DNA of 64,000 nucleotides from contig CAVWIZ010000001.1 in the NCBI GenBank assembly GCA_963755195.1, forward strand, positions 744,001 through 808,000, read 5' to 3'. Positions 17,755 to 26,803 of the stretch are shown here, piece after piece. The position numbers and the translations under genes were made by a program. Every line of letters starts with the position of its first letter. The first letter of the stretch is position 1. Origin of the DNA: CAVQJU01 sp963755195. Its GTDB lineage: Bacteria; Acidobacteriota; Vicinamibacteria; Vicinamibacterales; CAVVIG01. The notes beneath the pieces were generated by a model, which was given only the letters and a program-made list of their open reading frames with translations, searched no databases and was not told the origin of the DNA.

Positions 17755-18596
17755 TGCCCCGCCCCCCGTTCTAGAGACGGCCGTGCGAGCGGATTTCCCG
17801 TCGCCGCGCCGCTGCCGCCCTGGTCGACAAAGACGCCGACCACCAGGCTTGCGTCGATGCCCTCAGCCTCGAGCTGCCGGCGCAGATCCCTCAGGAGCCG
17901 CTCGATGCGCCGGTACAGCGCCTTCTGGTCCAACCCGAGCGCACTGGCAATCTCGGCGACGGTCCGTCCGTCACGAAAGCGCATCGTCAGTACCAGTCTG
18001 TCTTGCACTGTGAGCGATGCCATGGCCTGTTGCAGAGACGATTTGACTCGCATTTCCTGGTTCCCAGCCTCTATCGCGAGGAGCGCATCGTCTGGAGCCG
18101 CTGACGTCGCGGGAAGGTCCGCCAGGACGCCCTCGGTGTCGAACCGACGCGGCTGCCGGACGGGAAGTTGCGCGGCAATCGCAGTGAACTCGGTGCGCGG
18201 CAGGACGATCCGGTGGTTGGTGGTCACCAGTTCATAGGCTTCTTCGAGCGCGTAACCATCGCGGACTGTGAGCTGCTCTATGAGCATCGCCGTCGGGCCG
18301 AGGCGAACGGCCTGTACCGACGGACGCCACTTGCCCCAGGACGTTCGGCGGTAGTCCAGGAACAGACGCTCGATCACAACTGATAGATACGTCTGAATGT
18401 TGCTGCGCCCGGCGAACTGTCGCAGCTTCGCCGAGTCGTCGGCGAGCAGCTTTAGCGCGACGTAAGACGAAAAGTCCTCGGCGTCGGCCTCCACGACGCG
18501 GTTGCGCCGGCATACGAACTCGATGACGCGCTGGACGATCGGCAGGCACGCCGATAACAGGTCTCCTCCGCCGTCAGGCTGGCCGGGATCGCCCAT
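17745..18596 (-). CDS. ECF-like RNA polymerase sigma factor
   Basis: A 283-residue protein with a sigma-70 region 2 (about residues 20-84: VVEADAEDFSSYVALKLLA, SNIQTYLSVVIERLFLDYRR) and region 4 (about 187-242: SLTVQDRLVLTMRFRDGRTV, ASALGLDQKALYRRIERLL). A roughly 100-residue insert separates the regions, longer than in standard ECF factors, and a Gly-rich tail follows. It heads the operon with the zf-HC2, CHAT and 331-residue genes and probably autoregulates it. A perfect TATAAT lies 11 bases before the ATG, giving a leader of about five bases and no ribosome-binding site. The regulon is unknown. Confidence 0.85.
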   Translation of the reverse strand: MGDPGQPDGGGDLLSACLPIVQRVIEFVCRRNRVVEADAEDFSSYVALKLLADDSAKLRQFAGRSNIQTYLSVVIERLFLDYRRTSWGKWRPSVQAVRLGPTAMLIEQLTVRDGYALEEAYELVTTNHRIVLPRTEFTAIAAQLPVRQPRRFDTEGVLADLPATSAAPDDALLAIEAGNQEMRVKSSLQQAMASLTVQDRLVLTMRFRDGRTVAEIASALGLDQKALYRRIERLLRDLRRQLEAEGIDASLVVGVFVDQGGSGAATGNPLARPSLERGAGQWR

Positions 18597-18607
18597 AGGA
18601 GGGCCGC

Positions 18608-18613
18608 ATTATA
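18608..18613 (-). promoter_or_regulatory. TATAAT -10 element of the CHAT operon (near-leaderless)
   Basis: A perfect TATAAT on the minus strand sits 11 bases before the sigma-factor ATG, so transcription should begin about five bases before the start codon. No clear -35 (TTGACA-like) lies 16-18 bases upstream, which would fit autoregulation by an alternative sigma factor. Confidence 0.5.
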
Positions 18614-18967
18614 GCTGCGGAATACAGCGGCCATACCGCGATTGCCGCGGCTCGATTGCGTCGCGCCACAGCATTGAAGACCGATTGGACGGCCGTCGCG
18701 ACCGCGGAGTGCCGGTTATCGCGCCAAATCGGCGCGCGGCGCGTGCTGGCGTCCAATAGACGGACCAGACCAAGTCTTGCCCAGGTGATCGCCGAGGTTT
18801 GCTGACGAATTGTTCGAAACCCAGGTGACGCCCGACAGAACTTCAAGCCTTTCAAGCACTTCCACTTCGAAATGCCGCGGTTCGAGTGGGAACATCGACC
18901 TCCCTGTGGAGTTCTTCTTCCCCGATAGCTCCAAGCCCTTGTCTCCTTCGGTTAGGCGGAAAACTCT
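18614..18967. other. Intergenic region between the sigma operon and the S8-like gene
   Basis: About 350 bases between divergent genes. It holds no convincing gene. A short open stretch at about 18810-18960 (IDLPVEFFFPDSSKPLSPS) could be the displaced N-terminus of the S8-like gene in another frame, so its real start may be upstream of 18968. It must also contain the promoters of both units. Confidence 0.35.
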
Positions 18968-20367
18968 TTGGTGTGTCCGTCTACTGCGAGTAGAAGGAAC
19001 GAGTCGACCGACCGATCGGATGCCGCAGCCTTGGACGCGGCGCACGTTCTAAACTTGCCGAACCTCGCCAACGTTTTCAACCGAATTCCCAAGCTGATGT
19101 CCGTTCAAGTCCTGTCGGCCGATGGTGCCGATGTGCGTGACGCGAACGCCCGCGTGACACGCAGCGAGCAACTGCGGGCGGGCTCGGACACGGTTTCCAT
19201 AGACGTCGATTTGCCGCGGCGCATCTTTGACACCGTTGCGTCAGACCAGATTTTTGACGGAGTCAGAGCCAGGTTGGTGTCGCAGGATCTACGCGTACGA
19301 CTGGCAGGTGGCACCCAAGGCCCTCCAGTGAGCGCGAGCGGCTTTACGCCGAACGAGATCGCTCGCATTCAGCGGGCCTTCGCGACCAGTGCCAGAAAGG
19401 TTTCCCTGTACATCATCGATAGCGGCTGGCCAGATCAAGACGCTCGCCAACAATCGGTCGACGCGATCATGTCGCTTCTCAACGAGATGCGCATCAGATG
19501 GCGACTTGGATTCCCAGAGCAACTGCCGCTACTACCAATCTGGACGGAGACTTACGACCATTGCAAGAAGGTCCGGAACTCGATTGCGCCGGTGGACGCA
19601 CTAGACACCCAGGACGTCGTCCAAACGGTTTATGTGCCGCTTTCGAAGGCGCAAGGGGGGGACCTAGTTCTGCGCCAGATCCTGATCGTCGACTACATGA
19701 TGCGGACTCTGGGTCCCCAGCTCGGCAATGTCGACGCCCCCCTGATCTCATCGCGAAAGCCGGCCAATGGGCGGACAATGAACTAACCAAGTACCCGGCA
19801 ACGATCACGTCTGACCTGATAACGACCAACAAAGCCATCGTTGAAGCACTGGCGAACGTTTTGTCCAAAAACAATCAGAGTCGCAACGACTTTTTCATCA
19901 TGAACTTGTCGTGGGTCGTGGTGGGTCCCGTGCTCGATGTTCGACTGCCGACGCCGCTCGGCGGCGTTATCGTTGTGTCTGCGGGAAATGATCCAGGAGT
20001 CAACGTCAATACTGCCAGGATCGATCTCGCTCAGCGAAGTCTGACCGATCATCACGTACTTGCCGTGATGAACCTGAATCGCGCTGGCGCCGTTATGTGC
20101 GACAGTTCAGAGGTCGATCAGACCTTTGCCGCGCAAATGTTCGCGGTCGGTTTCGACGGCAGAGTTGACAACACGACGTGCGGCACCAGCTTTTCAGCGC
20201 CGCGCGTCGCCTTTCTCATCGCAACGTTCCAAGCCACTCGCCCTCGGGTTCCTGACGTGGCAACTTGGAATGCGGATCTGTTCTCTAGATTTCTTAGAGT
20301 GCGGTCAGGAAACAGCGGCCTGAGTCAATTCCTTCTGGATCCGATTGCGTTTCTCAATCAGCCGTAA
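18968..20367 (+). CDS. Subtilisin-like (S8) protein, frameshifted, canonical catalytic His not found
   Basis: Two overlapping frames join near 19738-19743, a run of six C; one added C restores DAPPDLIAKAGQW. The protein has SLYIIDSGWPDQ (catalytic-Asp region), VVSAGNDPGVN (oxyanion Asn region) and TCGTSFSAPRVAFLIATF (catalytic Ser region), all S8 hallmarks. Where HGTHVA is expected, roughly 60-80 residues after the Asp, I read YVPLSKAQGGDLVLRQIL, so the catalytic His seems to be absent or replaced. No signal peptide is evident, and the start at 18968 is uncertain. It is divergent from the sigma/CHAT operon and may belong to it functionally. It could be a pseudoprotease sensor or a protease with an unusual site. 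Confidence 0.6.
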
Positions 20368-20616
20368 GACAAACGGGCATGACTTCTGGCCGCAGGCCGG
20401 CATGCAGCAGTACTCGGACGGTGTCACGGGTCGATGAACGATCTCGGCCGTCTGGAGCCAGCGGAGCATCGCAGTGGCGAAGGATTCCGGGCCGTGTCGG
20501 AGCGTAGGTACTTCGGAGGCGATTTCGATTTAGAGATTGACCCCGAGCGCCGCCATGAGCTTGAACGAAGGCTTCCACGTGGCACTCCCGCCAAGGTAAC
20601 AGCCAGGCTTCGAACT
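20368..20616. other. Intergenic stretch after the S8-like gene
   Basis: About 250 bases between convergent genes. A minus-strand open stretch reading MLRWLQTAEIVHRPVTPSEY followed by a CC-x3-C-x4-C cluster overlaps the end of the S8-like gene; it lacks support as a gene. I see no terminator hairpin or RNA gene. Confidence 0.25.
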
Positions 20617-23306
20617 TCAAGTCACGAGCGATACGGTACCGGCGCTGCCGTCAACGGTGATCCGCTGCCCCGTCGAGATGCGATCGGTCGCGTTCGGCAC
20701 GCCGACGACGGCCGGAATCCCGTACTCGCGGGCGACGACGGCGCCGTGCGAGTTGGGACCGCCCATCTCCATCACGAGACCGGCGGCGGCGAGAAAGAGC
20801 GGCGTCCACCCGGGATCCGTGGACGGCGCGACGAGGATCTCGCCCGGCTCGAGCCGCGCGCCGACAGGATCGTGAATCACGCGCGCGACGCCCGTGATCT
20901 GCCCGGCCGACGCGGGCGTGCCGGCGAGCGATCCAGTCGGGGCGAGCCCCGCGGCTGGCTTGGCCACGGCTTCCGGCTCGGTCCCATCCGACAGCAGCAC
21001 GCGCGGCACGTGCCGGCGGCGCAACTCCAGCTCGTACGTCTCGCGCCGCTTCTGTGACGATCTCCCGAAGGTCCCGGCCGTCCAGACCGGCGCGGGCCTC
21101 GACGAGATCGATGAAGAAGATATCGCCGGCCTCCGTCAGACGGCCCGCCGCGGCGAGATCGGATCCCACGAACGTCAGCTCGCGGCGCACGGTGGCGAGC
21201 GCCAGGACGAGATAGTACTTCGGCAGTTCCCGCAGTCCCGCGAGCGCGCGCACGCGGCGCAAGGCGACGCGAACGAGGAATCCGCGCAGGCGGCCCCGGC
21301 GCCGGGCGCGCGACGCGAGCGTGTCGATCATCGCGTCCGCCTCCGCCGCCCCGCGCGCGAAAGCGGCGTCGGGTGCTGCGGGGCCCGGCTCGATCTTGAG
21401 GTACGACACGAGCACGCCCAGCACGTGCCGAGGGTCGTCCGACCAACGCGGCATGCCGATGTCGATCTCGGCGACGGCGCGGTGTCCCCACTGCGCGAGG
21501 AACTCGGCGAGACCGGATCGCGCGACCGGCGGAAGGGTGCCGGATTTCAACCGCTCCGCGAGCTCGTCCAGCGTCGCGTTTCGGAAGGCGGCCGCCGAGT
21601 CTGCATCTTCCCGAATGCGGCACGCGAGTGCCCAGAGCGCGAGGTTCATCTCGGTCGTGACGTTGTGCGGCAGTCCGCGCGTGACGGCCTGCAGCTCGTC
21701 TTCCGTCGCATCCGTGCCGAGGAGCTTGCGCGCGAGCGGCAACGACAGCAGGCCGACGGCTGCCGACGGCATCACGCGCGGCAGGATCGGCACGCACTCG
21801 CGAAGCAGGACGCGCTCCACGAAGTTCAGCCGATCAAGGGCTGTCATCGCCGCTGGAACCGTGAGACGGGAGGCGAGGTCGCGGCCGACCGCGGCGGCGC
21901 GTTCACGCGCCGCATCCGGCCTCAGGAGCGCCCGTGCGGCTGTCACCGGCACGGCAAACCGCGCCATGACTCGGAGCGCGCGCCGCGCGGCCGGCAGGCG
22001 CGAGCGCACCGTCAGGGCGAGCCGCGGGTCGTCGAAGAGCCCGCGCAGGATCACCGCCGAGCGCGCCTCCATGACGTCCAGCATGCGCGGCATCAACGCC
22101 CGGCCCACCGCGCTCCGCAGCACGCCCGCGACGTCGATGAACACGCGGCCGCCCGCGTCGGCGTACTGCGCCGGGCCTTCGCGAGGGTGGGTCACCGGAA
22201 AGCCGAACAACTCCGAGGCCGACGACCCGAGCAGCCGGAACGCGGCGAGCCCCATCGGCGTGATCGGCCGGTTGAGTCCCTGCGCGACGCTGAAGCAGAA
22301 GTAGACGGAGAGTCCCTCGCCCGGCGGGGGCGCCGAGGCGGGCAGCGGAAACAGCGTCGTGATCGGCCGGGCTTGCGTCAGCCAGATCGCGCCCCCGGCG
22401 TCGATCGCCCACTCGGTGTCCTGCGGCGAGCCGAAGTGCCGCTCGACCCGGTCGCCGAGCGTCGCGAGCGCGCGCACCTGATCGTCAGTGACGCACGCCG
22501 CGTGCGCATCGAGCGGCGCCTCCACGTGCGCGGTGCCGCCGCCCGGCGTCGCGCGGATGACGAGGCGCTTGTCGCCGAGCCGCCGCTCGAGAATCTCGCC
22601 GCTGGCCGTCTCCACGACGAAGTGATCCGGGTTCACAGCGCCGGACACCACCGCCTCGCCGAGGCCGTGGCTCGCGTCGATGACGGCCTGGCGGCGGCGT
22701 CCGGTTACCGGATTGGCCGTGAACAGGACGCCCGCCGTCACTGCGTCGATCATCCGCTGGATCACGACGGCGAGTTGCACCGTGCGAGGGTCGATGCCGT
22801 TGGTGGCGCGGTAGGCGACGGCACGGTCAGTCCACAGCGACGCCCAGCAGCGCCGCGTTGCGTCGATCACCTGATCGCGGCCGACGACGTTGAGGTAGGT
22901 GTCCTGCTGGCCTGCGAAGCTGGCGAACGGCAGGTCTTCTGCCGTCGCTGACGAGCGCACCGCGACCGGGACGTTGGCGCCAAGCCGCGCATACCCCTCG
23001 GCAATCGCCTGAACGACGTTGTCCGGCACGGGAGCCGCAAGGAGCGCCGCGCGCGCCTGCGCGGCGAGCCTCGCGAGGCGGGCCGTATCGGTGGACGAGG
23101 TGGACGCGAGTGCGTCGAACACCGGTTCTAACGTTGGTCCGGCCGATGCCGCGACCTGGTGGTAGGCGTCGGTCGTCACGGCAGATGCCCGGCGGCACCG
23201 GCAGTCCGGCGCGCGTCAGGGCGCCGAGATTCACGGCCTTGCCGCCGACGCGCGCGAGGGCGTCAGCGTCAATCTCGGCGAATTCGACGACGAGCGAGTT
23301 CGGCAA
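20617..23306 (-). CDS. PEP/pyruvate-binding dikinase, rifampicin phosphotransferase-like (two frameshifts)
   Basis: About 895 residues in three domains. The N-terminal ATP-grasp PPDK domain has VGGKAVNLGALTRAGLPVPP, VAVRSSATAEDLPFASFAGQ, LFTANPVTGRRR and DTEWAIDAGGAIWLTQARPI. The central domain resembles the rifampicin-binding domain of Rph (LNRPITPMG, GHRAVAEIDIGMPRW, LRELPKYYLVLALATVRREL). The C-terminal phosphohistidine domain has GEILVAPSTDPGWTPLF and MGGPNSHGAVVAREYGIPAV with the swivelling His. Frame changes lie near 23185 (after LPVPPGIC) and near 21049 (before RETYELELRRR). A TTG at 23306 is the likely start. Rph inactivates rifamycins by phosphorylation; a PEP-synthase-like role is possible. 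Confidence 0.7.
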
Positions 23307-23340
23307 GGTCAGATGAATTCCGGAATCCCCGCCTCTTGTT

Positions 23341-23982
23341 TTATCGAAACAGCACGGCAACGCCGGTGACCACCAGCGCGCCGGCCCACACCCAATCCAG
23401 GTTGAACCACGCCGTGCGCAGGAACGCGAGCCCCAGCCTGCGATAGACGACCCACGCGGCAAGCGTCATCACAACGAAATACGCCGCCGTGTGCGTGCCG
23501 ACCGCGAGCAGGCCGGCCCACGATGCTCCGGCGCTCATCGACATCGCATGCGCATGCGCCGCGTGATCGCCGGCGGCCGCCGAGACGTCCGCCGGCATCG
23601 TCATCACCCACGGCAGCAGCATGAAGCCCGCTCCATGCGCGGACGCCATGAGGAACGACCAGACGGTCAGGTCGCGGAAGCCGACCTGCATCCCGCCGAA
23701 TCGGGGATGTTGATGCCGCCACAGCCGGTAGCTCCCAATCGCGATCAGCATCGTCGCGACGCCGGCCCTGAGCGCCGGCATCGGGACGACGACGCCCACC
23801 ATCGCAGCCAGCACCACAACCGTCGCCACCGCCACCGCGTGGCCAAGCGCGATGGGAGGCAGTGCGCGCCACACCCCGCGCACGCTTCGTCGCTGCATCC
23901 CCAATGCAACGGCGAACAGCCATCCCATCCCTGGATTGATGCCGTGGTAGGCGCCGAGCGCCAGCATTGCCGTCCAGTCCAT
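23341..23982 (-). CDS. Polytopic membrane protein with GAYHGINPGMGW motif
   Basis: A 213-residue integral membrane protein of about six helices. It starts MDWTAMLALGAYHGINPGMG, a motif of an uncharacterised conserved membrane family. It also has ALGHAVAVATVVVLAAMVGV, LMASAHGAGFMLLP, a loop with HAAHAHAM (possible metal-binding His cluster) and GTHTAAYFVVMTLAAWVVYR. The His-rich loop and intramembrane His residues recall metal transport or sensing proteins such as NicO or HupE, but I cannot assign it. It ends 35 bases before the start of the dikinase gene on the same strand, so the two may be cotranscribed. Confidence 0.65.
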   Translation of the reverse strand: MDWTAMLALGAYHGINPGMGWLFAVALGMQRRSVRGVWRALPPIALGHAVAVATVVVLAAMVGVVVPMPALRAGVATMLIAIGSYRLWRHQHPRFGGMQVGFRDLTVWSFLMASAHGAGFMLLPWVMTMPADVSAAAGDHAAHAHAMSMSAGASWAGLLAVGTHTAAYFVVMTLAAWVVYRRLGLAFLRTAWFNLDWVWAGALVVTGVAVLFR

Positions 23983-24000
23983 AACGACCTCTTCTCGCGA

Positions 24001-25407
24001 TCAGGCGTAGCAGTACGAGTCGGACGATGCGTCGCCGCCCTCGAGGCGGACCTGGTGCGTACGCATGGCGTCAGACTCCAGGAAGAAGCGGCGATCCAGC
24101 TCCATGCCGCCGCCGGGTTGCACGTCGAGCTTGACCATCCAGCCGCGAACGCCGTCCGGATAGAACTGGTCGTCCCACGGTGTGTAGAGCCCGTTGGTGA
24201 AGTAGATGCGCTTGCCGTCGCGGCTGATCTCGACCATCTGCGGACCGCCGTTCAACGGCTGCGCCGGTTTGCTCGGATGCGCCGCGCGCGAGACGATGCC
24301 GCCGAGTCTGATGGAGCTGACCTTCTTCGGGTTGAACGGGTCGCTGACGTCGTACTGGATGAACTCGCCAGTGCCCCAGCACGACACGTAGAGGTAGCGG
24401 TCGTCGATCGAGAGGTTGATGTCGGTGACGAGCGGCGCAACCGCCTTGAAGCCCTGCAGAATCGGCGGCAGCTTTTCCGGATCGGCCGGCTCCGCCGGAA
24501 TCTCGATGATCTTCTTGATGGCCCATTTCGCCGAGCCGTTCTGGCCGTCGCGGTACCACAACCAGATCGACGAGGAGAGATCCTTGAGAGACACCACCAC
24601 GCCGACGAACCCGTACGCGCGTGTCGGGTCGTGCGCCGGGCGCAGCTCGAGCGTCATCTGCTGCTCGGCGCCCAGATCGAGCTCCTGCACGTGGCGCCGC
24701 CGGCGCAGGTCCCACACGTGCAGCTTGTGCCCGTACTTTCCCCCCAGCAGCAGCTCCGGGTTCACGCCGTCCTTCACCATGTTGGGCGTGCCCCAGGTGC
24801 TCGTGACCATCGTGTCCAGGCCGAGGTGCCACCAGACGTCGTACGCCAGTTCCTGCGGCCCGCGATCGATTTCCCAGCGGCCGCGTACTTCGAATGTCTC
24901 GGGGTCCATCACGAACGTGCCTCCGGGACCGTTGCCGTCCGGCGAACCGAGCGCGCTCATGTAGATGCCGTCCGGTCCGCAGTGCACCGTGTGCGGTGCG
25001 GCGTATCCTGCACGTTTGGCGAGAGTCTCGGGTTCGATCACTTTCACGATCGCGGGGCTGCGCGGATCGGGTTTCGTGTCGAGGATGTGGGTCCGGGACG
25101 AGTTGATCCCCGGCACGATCAGGTACCGCCGCTCCATGTGCGGATGGGGCGCGTAGGGACACAGGCACGAACTGCACGCGTTCCAGCCGAAGTGATGCAG
25201 CTCGTCGCCCGCGTGCGGCATGTCGGTCTGACCGACGAGCCGGCCGTAGCCTTTGGAGGCTGGATCGACGTCCACGACACCGATCGCGTCGGGGCGCTTA
25301 TCCTGCCGCGGGTTGATCAGTGCGAGATAGGCGAGGCGTTCGGGCGGCGACTGCATCGCCATCGTTGGTGAGGGGTAGAACGTCGGATCGGGTGTCAGCA
25401 GCGGCAT
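24001..25407 (-). CDS. SELENBP1-type methanethiol oxidase (selenium-binding protein family)
   Basis: A 468-residue protein from ATG 25407, chosen because TTGGAGG lies seven bases upstream. It has the ordered SBP56 motifs: DELHHFGWNACSSCLC (H71, H72, C78, C81, C83), RYLIVPGINSSRTHILD, PHTVHCGPDGIYMSALG, GRWEIDRGPQELAYDVWWHL, KYGHKLHVWDL, SIWLWYRDGQNGSAKW, VSCWGTGEFIQYDVSDP, GGPQMVEISRDGKRIYFTN and a C-terminal DSYCYA. Bacterial homologues oxidise methanethiol to formaldehyde, sulfide and peroxide in a copper-dependent reaction. No signal peptide is seen. A truncated haemoglobin fragment ends just upstream. Confidence 0.9.
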   Translation of the reverse strand: MPLLTPDPTFYPSPTMAMQSPPERLAYLALINPRQDKRPDAIGVVDVDPASKGYGRLVGQTDMPHAGDELHHFGWNACSSCLCPYAPHPHMERRYLIVPGINSSRTHILDTKPDPRSPAIVKVIEPETLAKRAGYAAPHTVHCGPDGIYMSALGSPDGNGPGGTFVMDPETFEVRGRWEIDRGPQELAYDVWWHLGLDTMVTSTWGTPNMVKDGVNPELLLGGKYGHKLHVWDLRRRRHVQELDLGAEQQMTLELRPAHDPTRAYGFVGVVVSLKDLSSSIWLWYRDGQNGSAKWAIKKIIEIPAEPADPEKLPPILQGFKAVAPLVTDINLSIDDRYLYVSCWGTGEFIQYDVSDPFNPKKVSSIRLGGIVSRAAHPSKPAQPLNGGPQMVEISRDGKRIYFTNGLYTPWDDQFYPDGVRGWMVKLDVQPGGGMELDRRFFLESDAMRTHQVRLEGGDASSDSYCYA

Positions 25408-25522
25408 TGTTTCCTCCAAGGAAAAAGGGACTGAGCATAGCATCTGCCAGCACCCTGGGATTGAACGCGTCGAGGGCGGCACGGACCGCGGGGGCGCCGC
25501 CGATGTCGTCATAGAGAGCCAT
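25408..25522 (-). pseudogene. Truncated haemoglobin (group I) N-terminal fragment
   Basis: From ATG 25522 the frame reads MALYDDIGGAPAVRAALDAF then NPRVLADAMLSPFF, which matches the first 34 residues of group I truncated haemoglobins (LYDxIGGxxAVxxAVxxFYxRVLxDxxLxPFF). The frame then changes into the leader of the methanethiol oxidase gene (GGNNAAADTRSDV), so helices E to H, with the haem-binding His, are missing. A deletion seems to have joined the globin N-terminus to the next gene's ribosome-binding site. It could also be an assembly deletion. Confidence 0.65.
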
Positions 25523-25543
25523 CTCGAAATCGCCTTATCGCGC

Positions 25544-26130
25544 TCAGACTGTGACGGTCACGCGCAGAAAGGTCGCCGGAATCGACGTGGTGCCCTTGAC
25601 CTTGCTGGTGTTCTGGCGCTCGAAGAGCGCCTCGAGCTCCTGCCGCAGTCTCGGGCGGCGGCGGCGAATACGCGGAGCTCGTCCTCAGGATCTGCGCTAC
25701 CAGCGTCGGATCGTTGGGAATCCAGTTGCCCATCACGATCCGGCCGCCGGGCCGGGTCACGCGGACCATCTCTTTGGCGACGTCGAACGGTTTGGGCGCG
25801 AACATCGCGCCAAAGATGGTGACGACGAGGTCGAAGCTGCGATCGGCCAGTTCACACAGATTGGTGGCGTCGCCCTGCTGAAACCGGCAGTTGGTCAATC
25901 CTTCGGCTTGCGCGCGTGTGTTCCCGGCTTCGACCAGATTCCTCGCGATGTCGACGCCGAGGACGTCGGCGCCCCGTCTGGCCGCCGGCAGCGCGGTCGT
26001 CCCGTCGCCGCTCCCGAGGTCCAGCACCTTCAGTCCCGGAGTGATGCCGAGGCTGGCGACCAGAGCCTCTCCGCGGCGACTTAGTCAGCGTTCCCTTCGC
26101 GTAGCCTGGTCCGGCCGCCGGGCTCGCCAC
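25544..26130 (-). CDS. Class I SAM-dependent methyltransferase (frameshifted, 3' end shortened)
   Basis: It begins YAKGTLTK at 26130 and, after a frame change near 26075 (GEALVASLGITPGLK), reads VLDLGSGDGTTALPAARRGA (motif I), VLGVDIARNLVEAGN, QQGDATNLCELADRSFDLVV and MVRVTRPGGRIVMGNW. After ILRTSSAYSPPPPE a second frame change near 25660 leads to ALFERQNTSKVKGTTSIPAT and a stop at 25544. About 60 residues expected between these parts seem to be missing, so an internal deletion is likely. The 5' end overlaps the next gene. Substrate unknown. Confidence 0.65.
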
Positions 26131-26693
26131 TTCAGTTCCTGCTCGGCGAGGGCTCCGGCGGCCTCTGCTTCCTTTGTGCAGCTGAGCTGCCGCCCGGCCA
26201 ACCGAGTTACCGAAAGGTTGAACGCCTGCTCCCGCACGTGCTGGGCCTCATGTGCGAATATCGGTCCAAGCTCGGAGAGTCGAGGTTCCAGCGCACCCGG
26301 GTTGAGCGCCACTCGATACCACGTTCCACCGCTTCGATCGCGCACGGTGTCGACTAGTCCGGCGGCGGCCTGAGCTGGAATCGCCCACGACCAGAAGTAG
26401 ACGACCCTGACGCCGGCCTTCCGGAATTCCGCGTCCATGCGCGCGAGCGAGGGAATGCGTTCGATCGAGTCGTTCAAGACTCGCGCGACGGGGACGGCGT
26501 TTGAATACAGCCCGCCGGGCATCGGACGGTCGTCGGCCGATGGCGGATCGGGAGATGCTGCCGTTTGCCCGACAGCCTCCGTCCGCACCACCACGATCGT
26601 GACCGCTGCCGCAGCAACAGCAATCGCTGCGAGGAGTGACCAGATCCGTTCACGCGGGCGCAGAGGGTAGGCGTCATCGGCTTTCGCGACCAT
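26085..26693 (-). CDS. Membrane-anchored protein with HExxH motif
   Basis: A 202-residue protein with one N-terminal transmembrane segment (about residues 17-37) and an extracytoplasmic part. It carries PIFAHEAQHVREQAFNLSVT with H148, E149 and H152, an HExxH zinc-protease signature, and a C-terminal E-rich helix (CTKEAEAAGALAEQELKWR) that could supply a third ligand. I do not recognise the family. RVLNDSIERIPSLARMDAEF also recalls secreted peptidase-like DUFs. It is divergent from the CadC-like regulator at 26804 and overlaps the methyltransferase gene. A metallopeptidase role is plausible but unproven. Confidence 0.6.
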   Translation of the reverse strand: MVAKADDAYPLRPRERIWSLLAAIAVAAAAVTIVVVRTEAVGQTAASPDPPSADDRPMPGGLYSNAVPVARVLNDSIERIPSLARMDAEFRKAGVRVVYFWSWAIPAQAAAGLVDTVRDRSGGTWYRVALNPGALEPRLSELGPIFAHEAQHVREQAFNLSVTRLAGRQLSCTKEAEAAGALAEQELKWRARRPDQATRRER

Positions 26694-26803
26694 GGGCGCG
26701 AATCGTGGCCGTCCGGACCGCCCTTGACCATGGAGGGCGGCTTAAGAAAAGCTTGAGCCTTCGTGAAGTGCCAAGTGATAGGCAGCAGCCGACTTCTCGT
26801 TCT

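Noticed and set aside
19640..19760. A catalytic HGTH motif hidden in another frame of the S8-like gene
   Set aside because: All three frames around the expected position were read; none contains the motif.
20894..22951. A plus-strand open frame of 685 codons opposite the dikinase
   Set aside because: Arg/Ala-rich composition and no recognisable motifs; it exactly mirrors the dikinase, which has clear PPDK motifs.
23491..25371. A plus-strand open frame of 626 codons
   Set aside because: It spans two minus-strand genes with strong family motifs and has no domain of its own.
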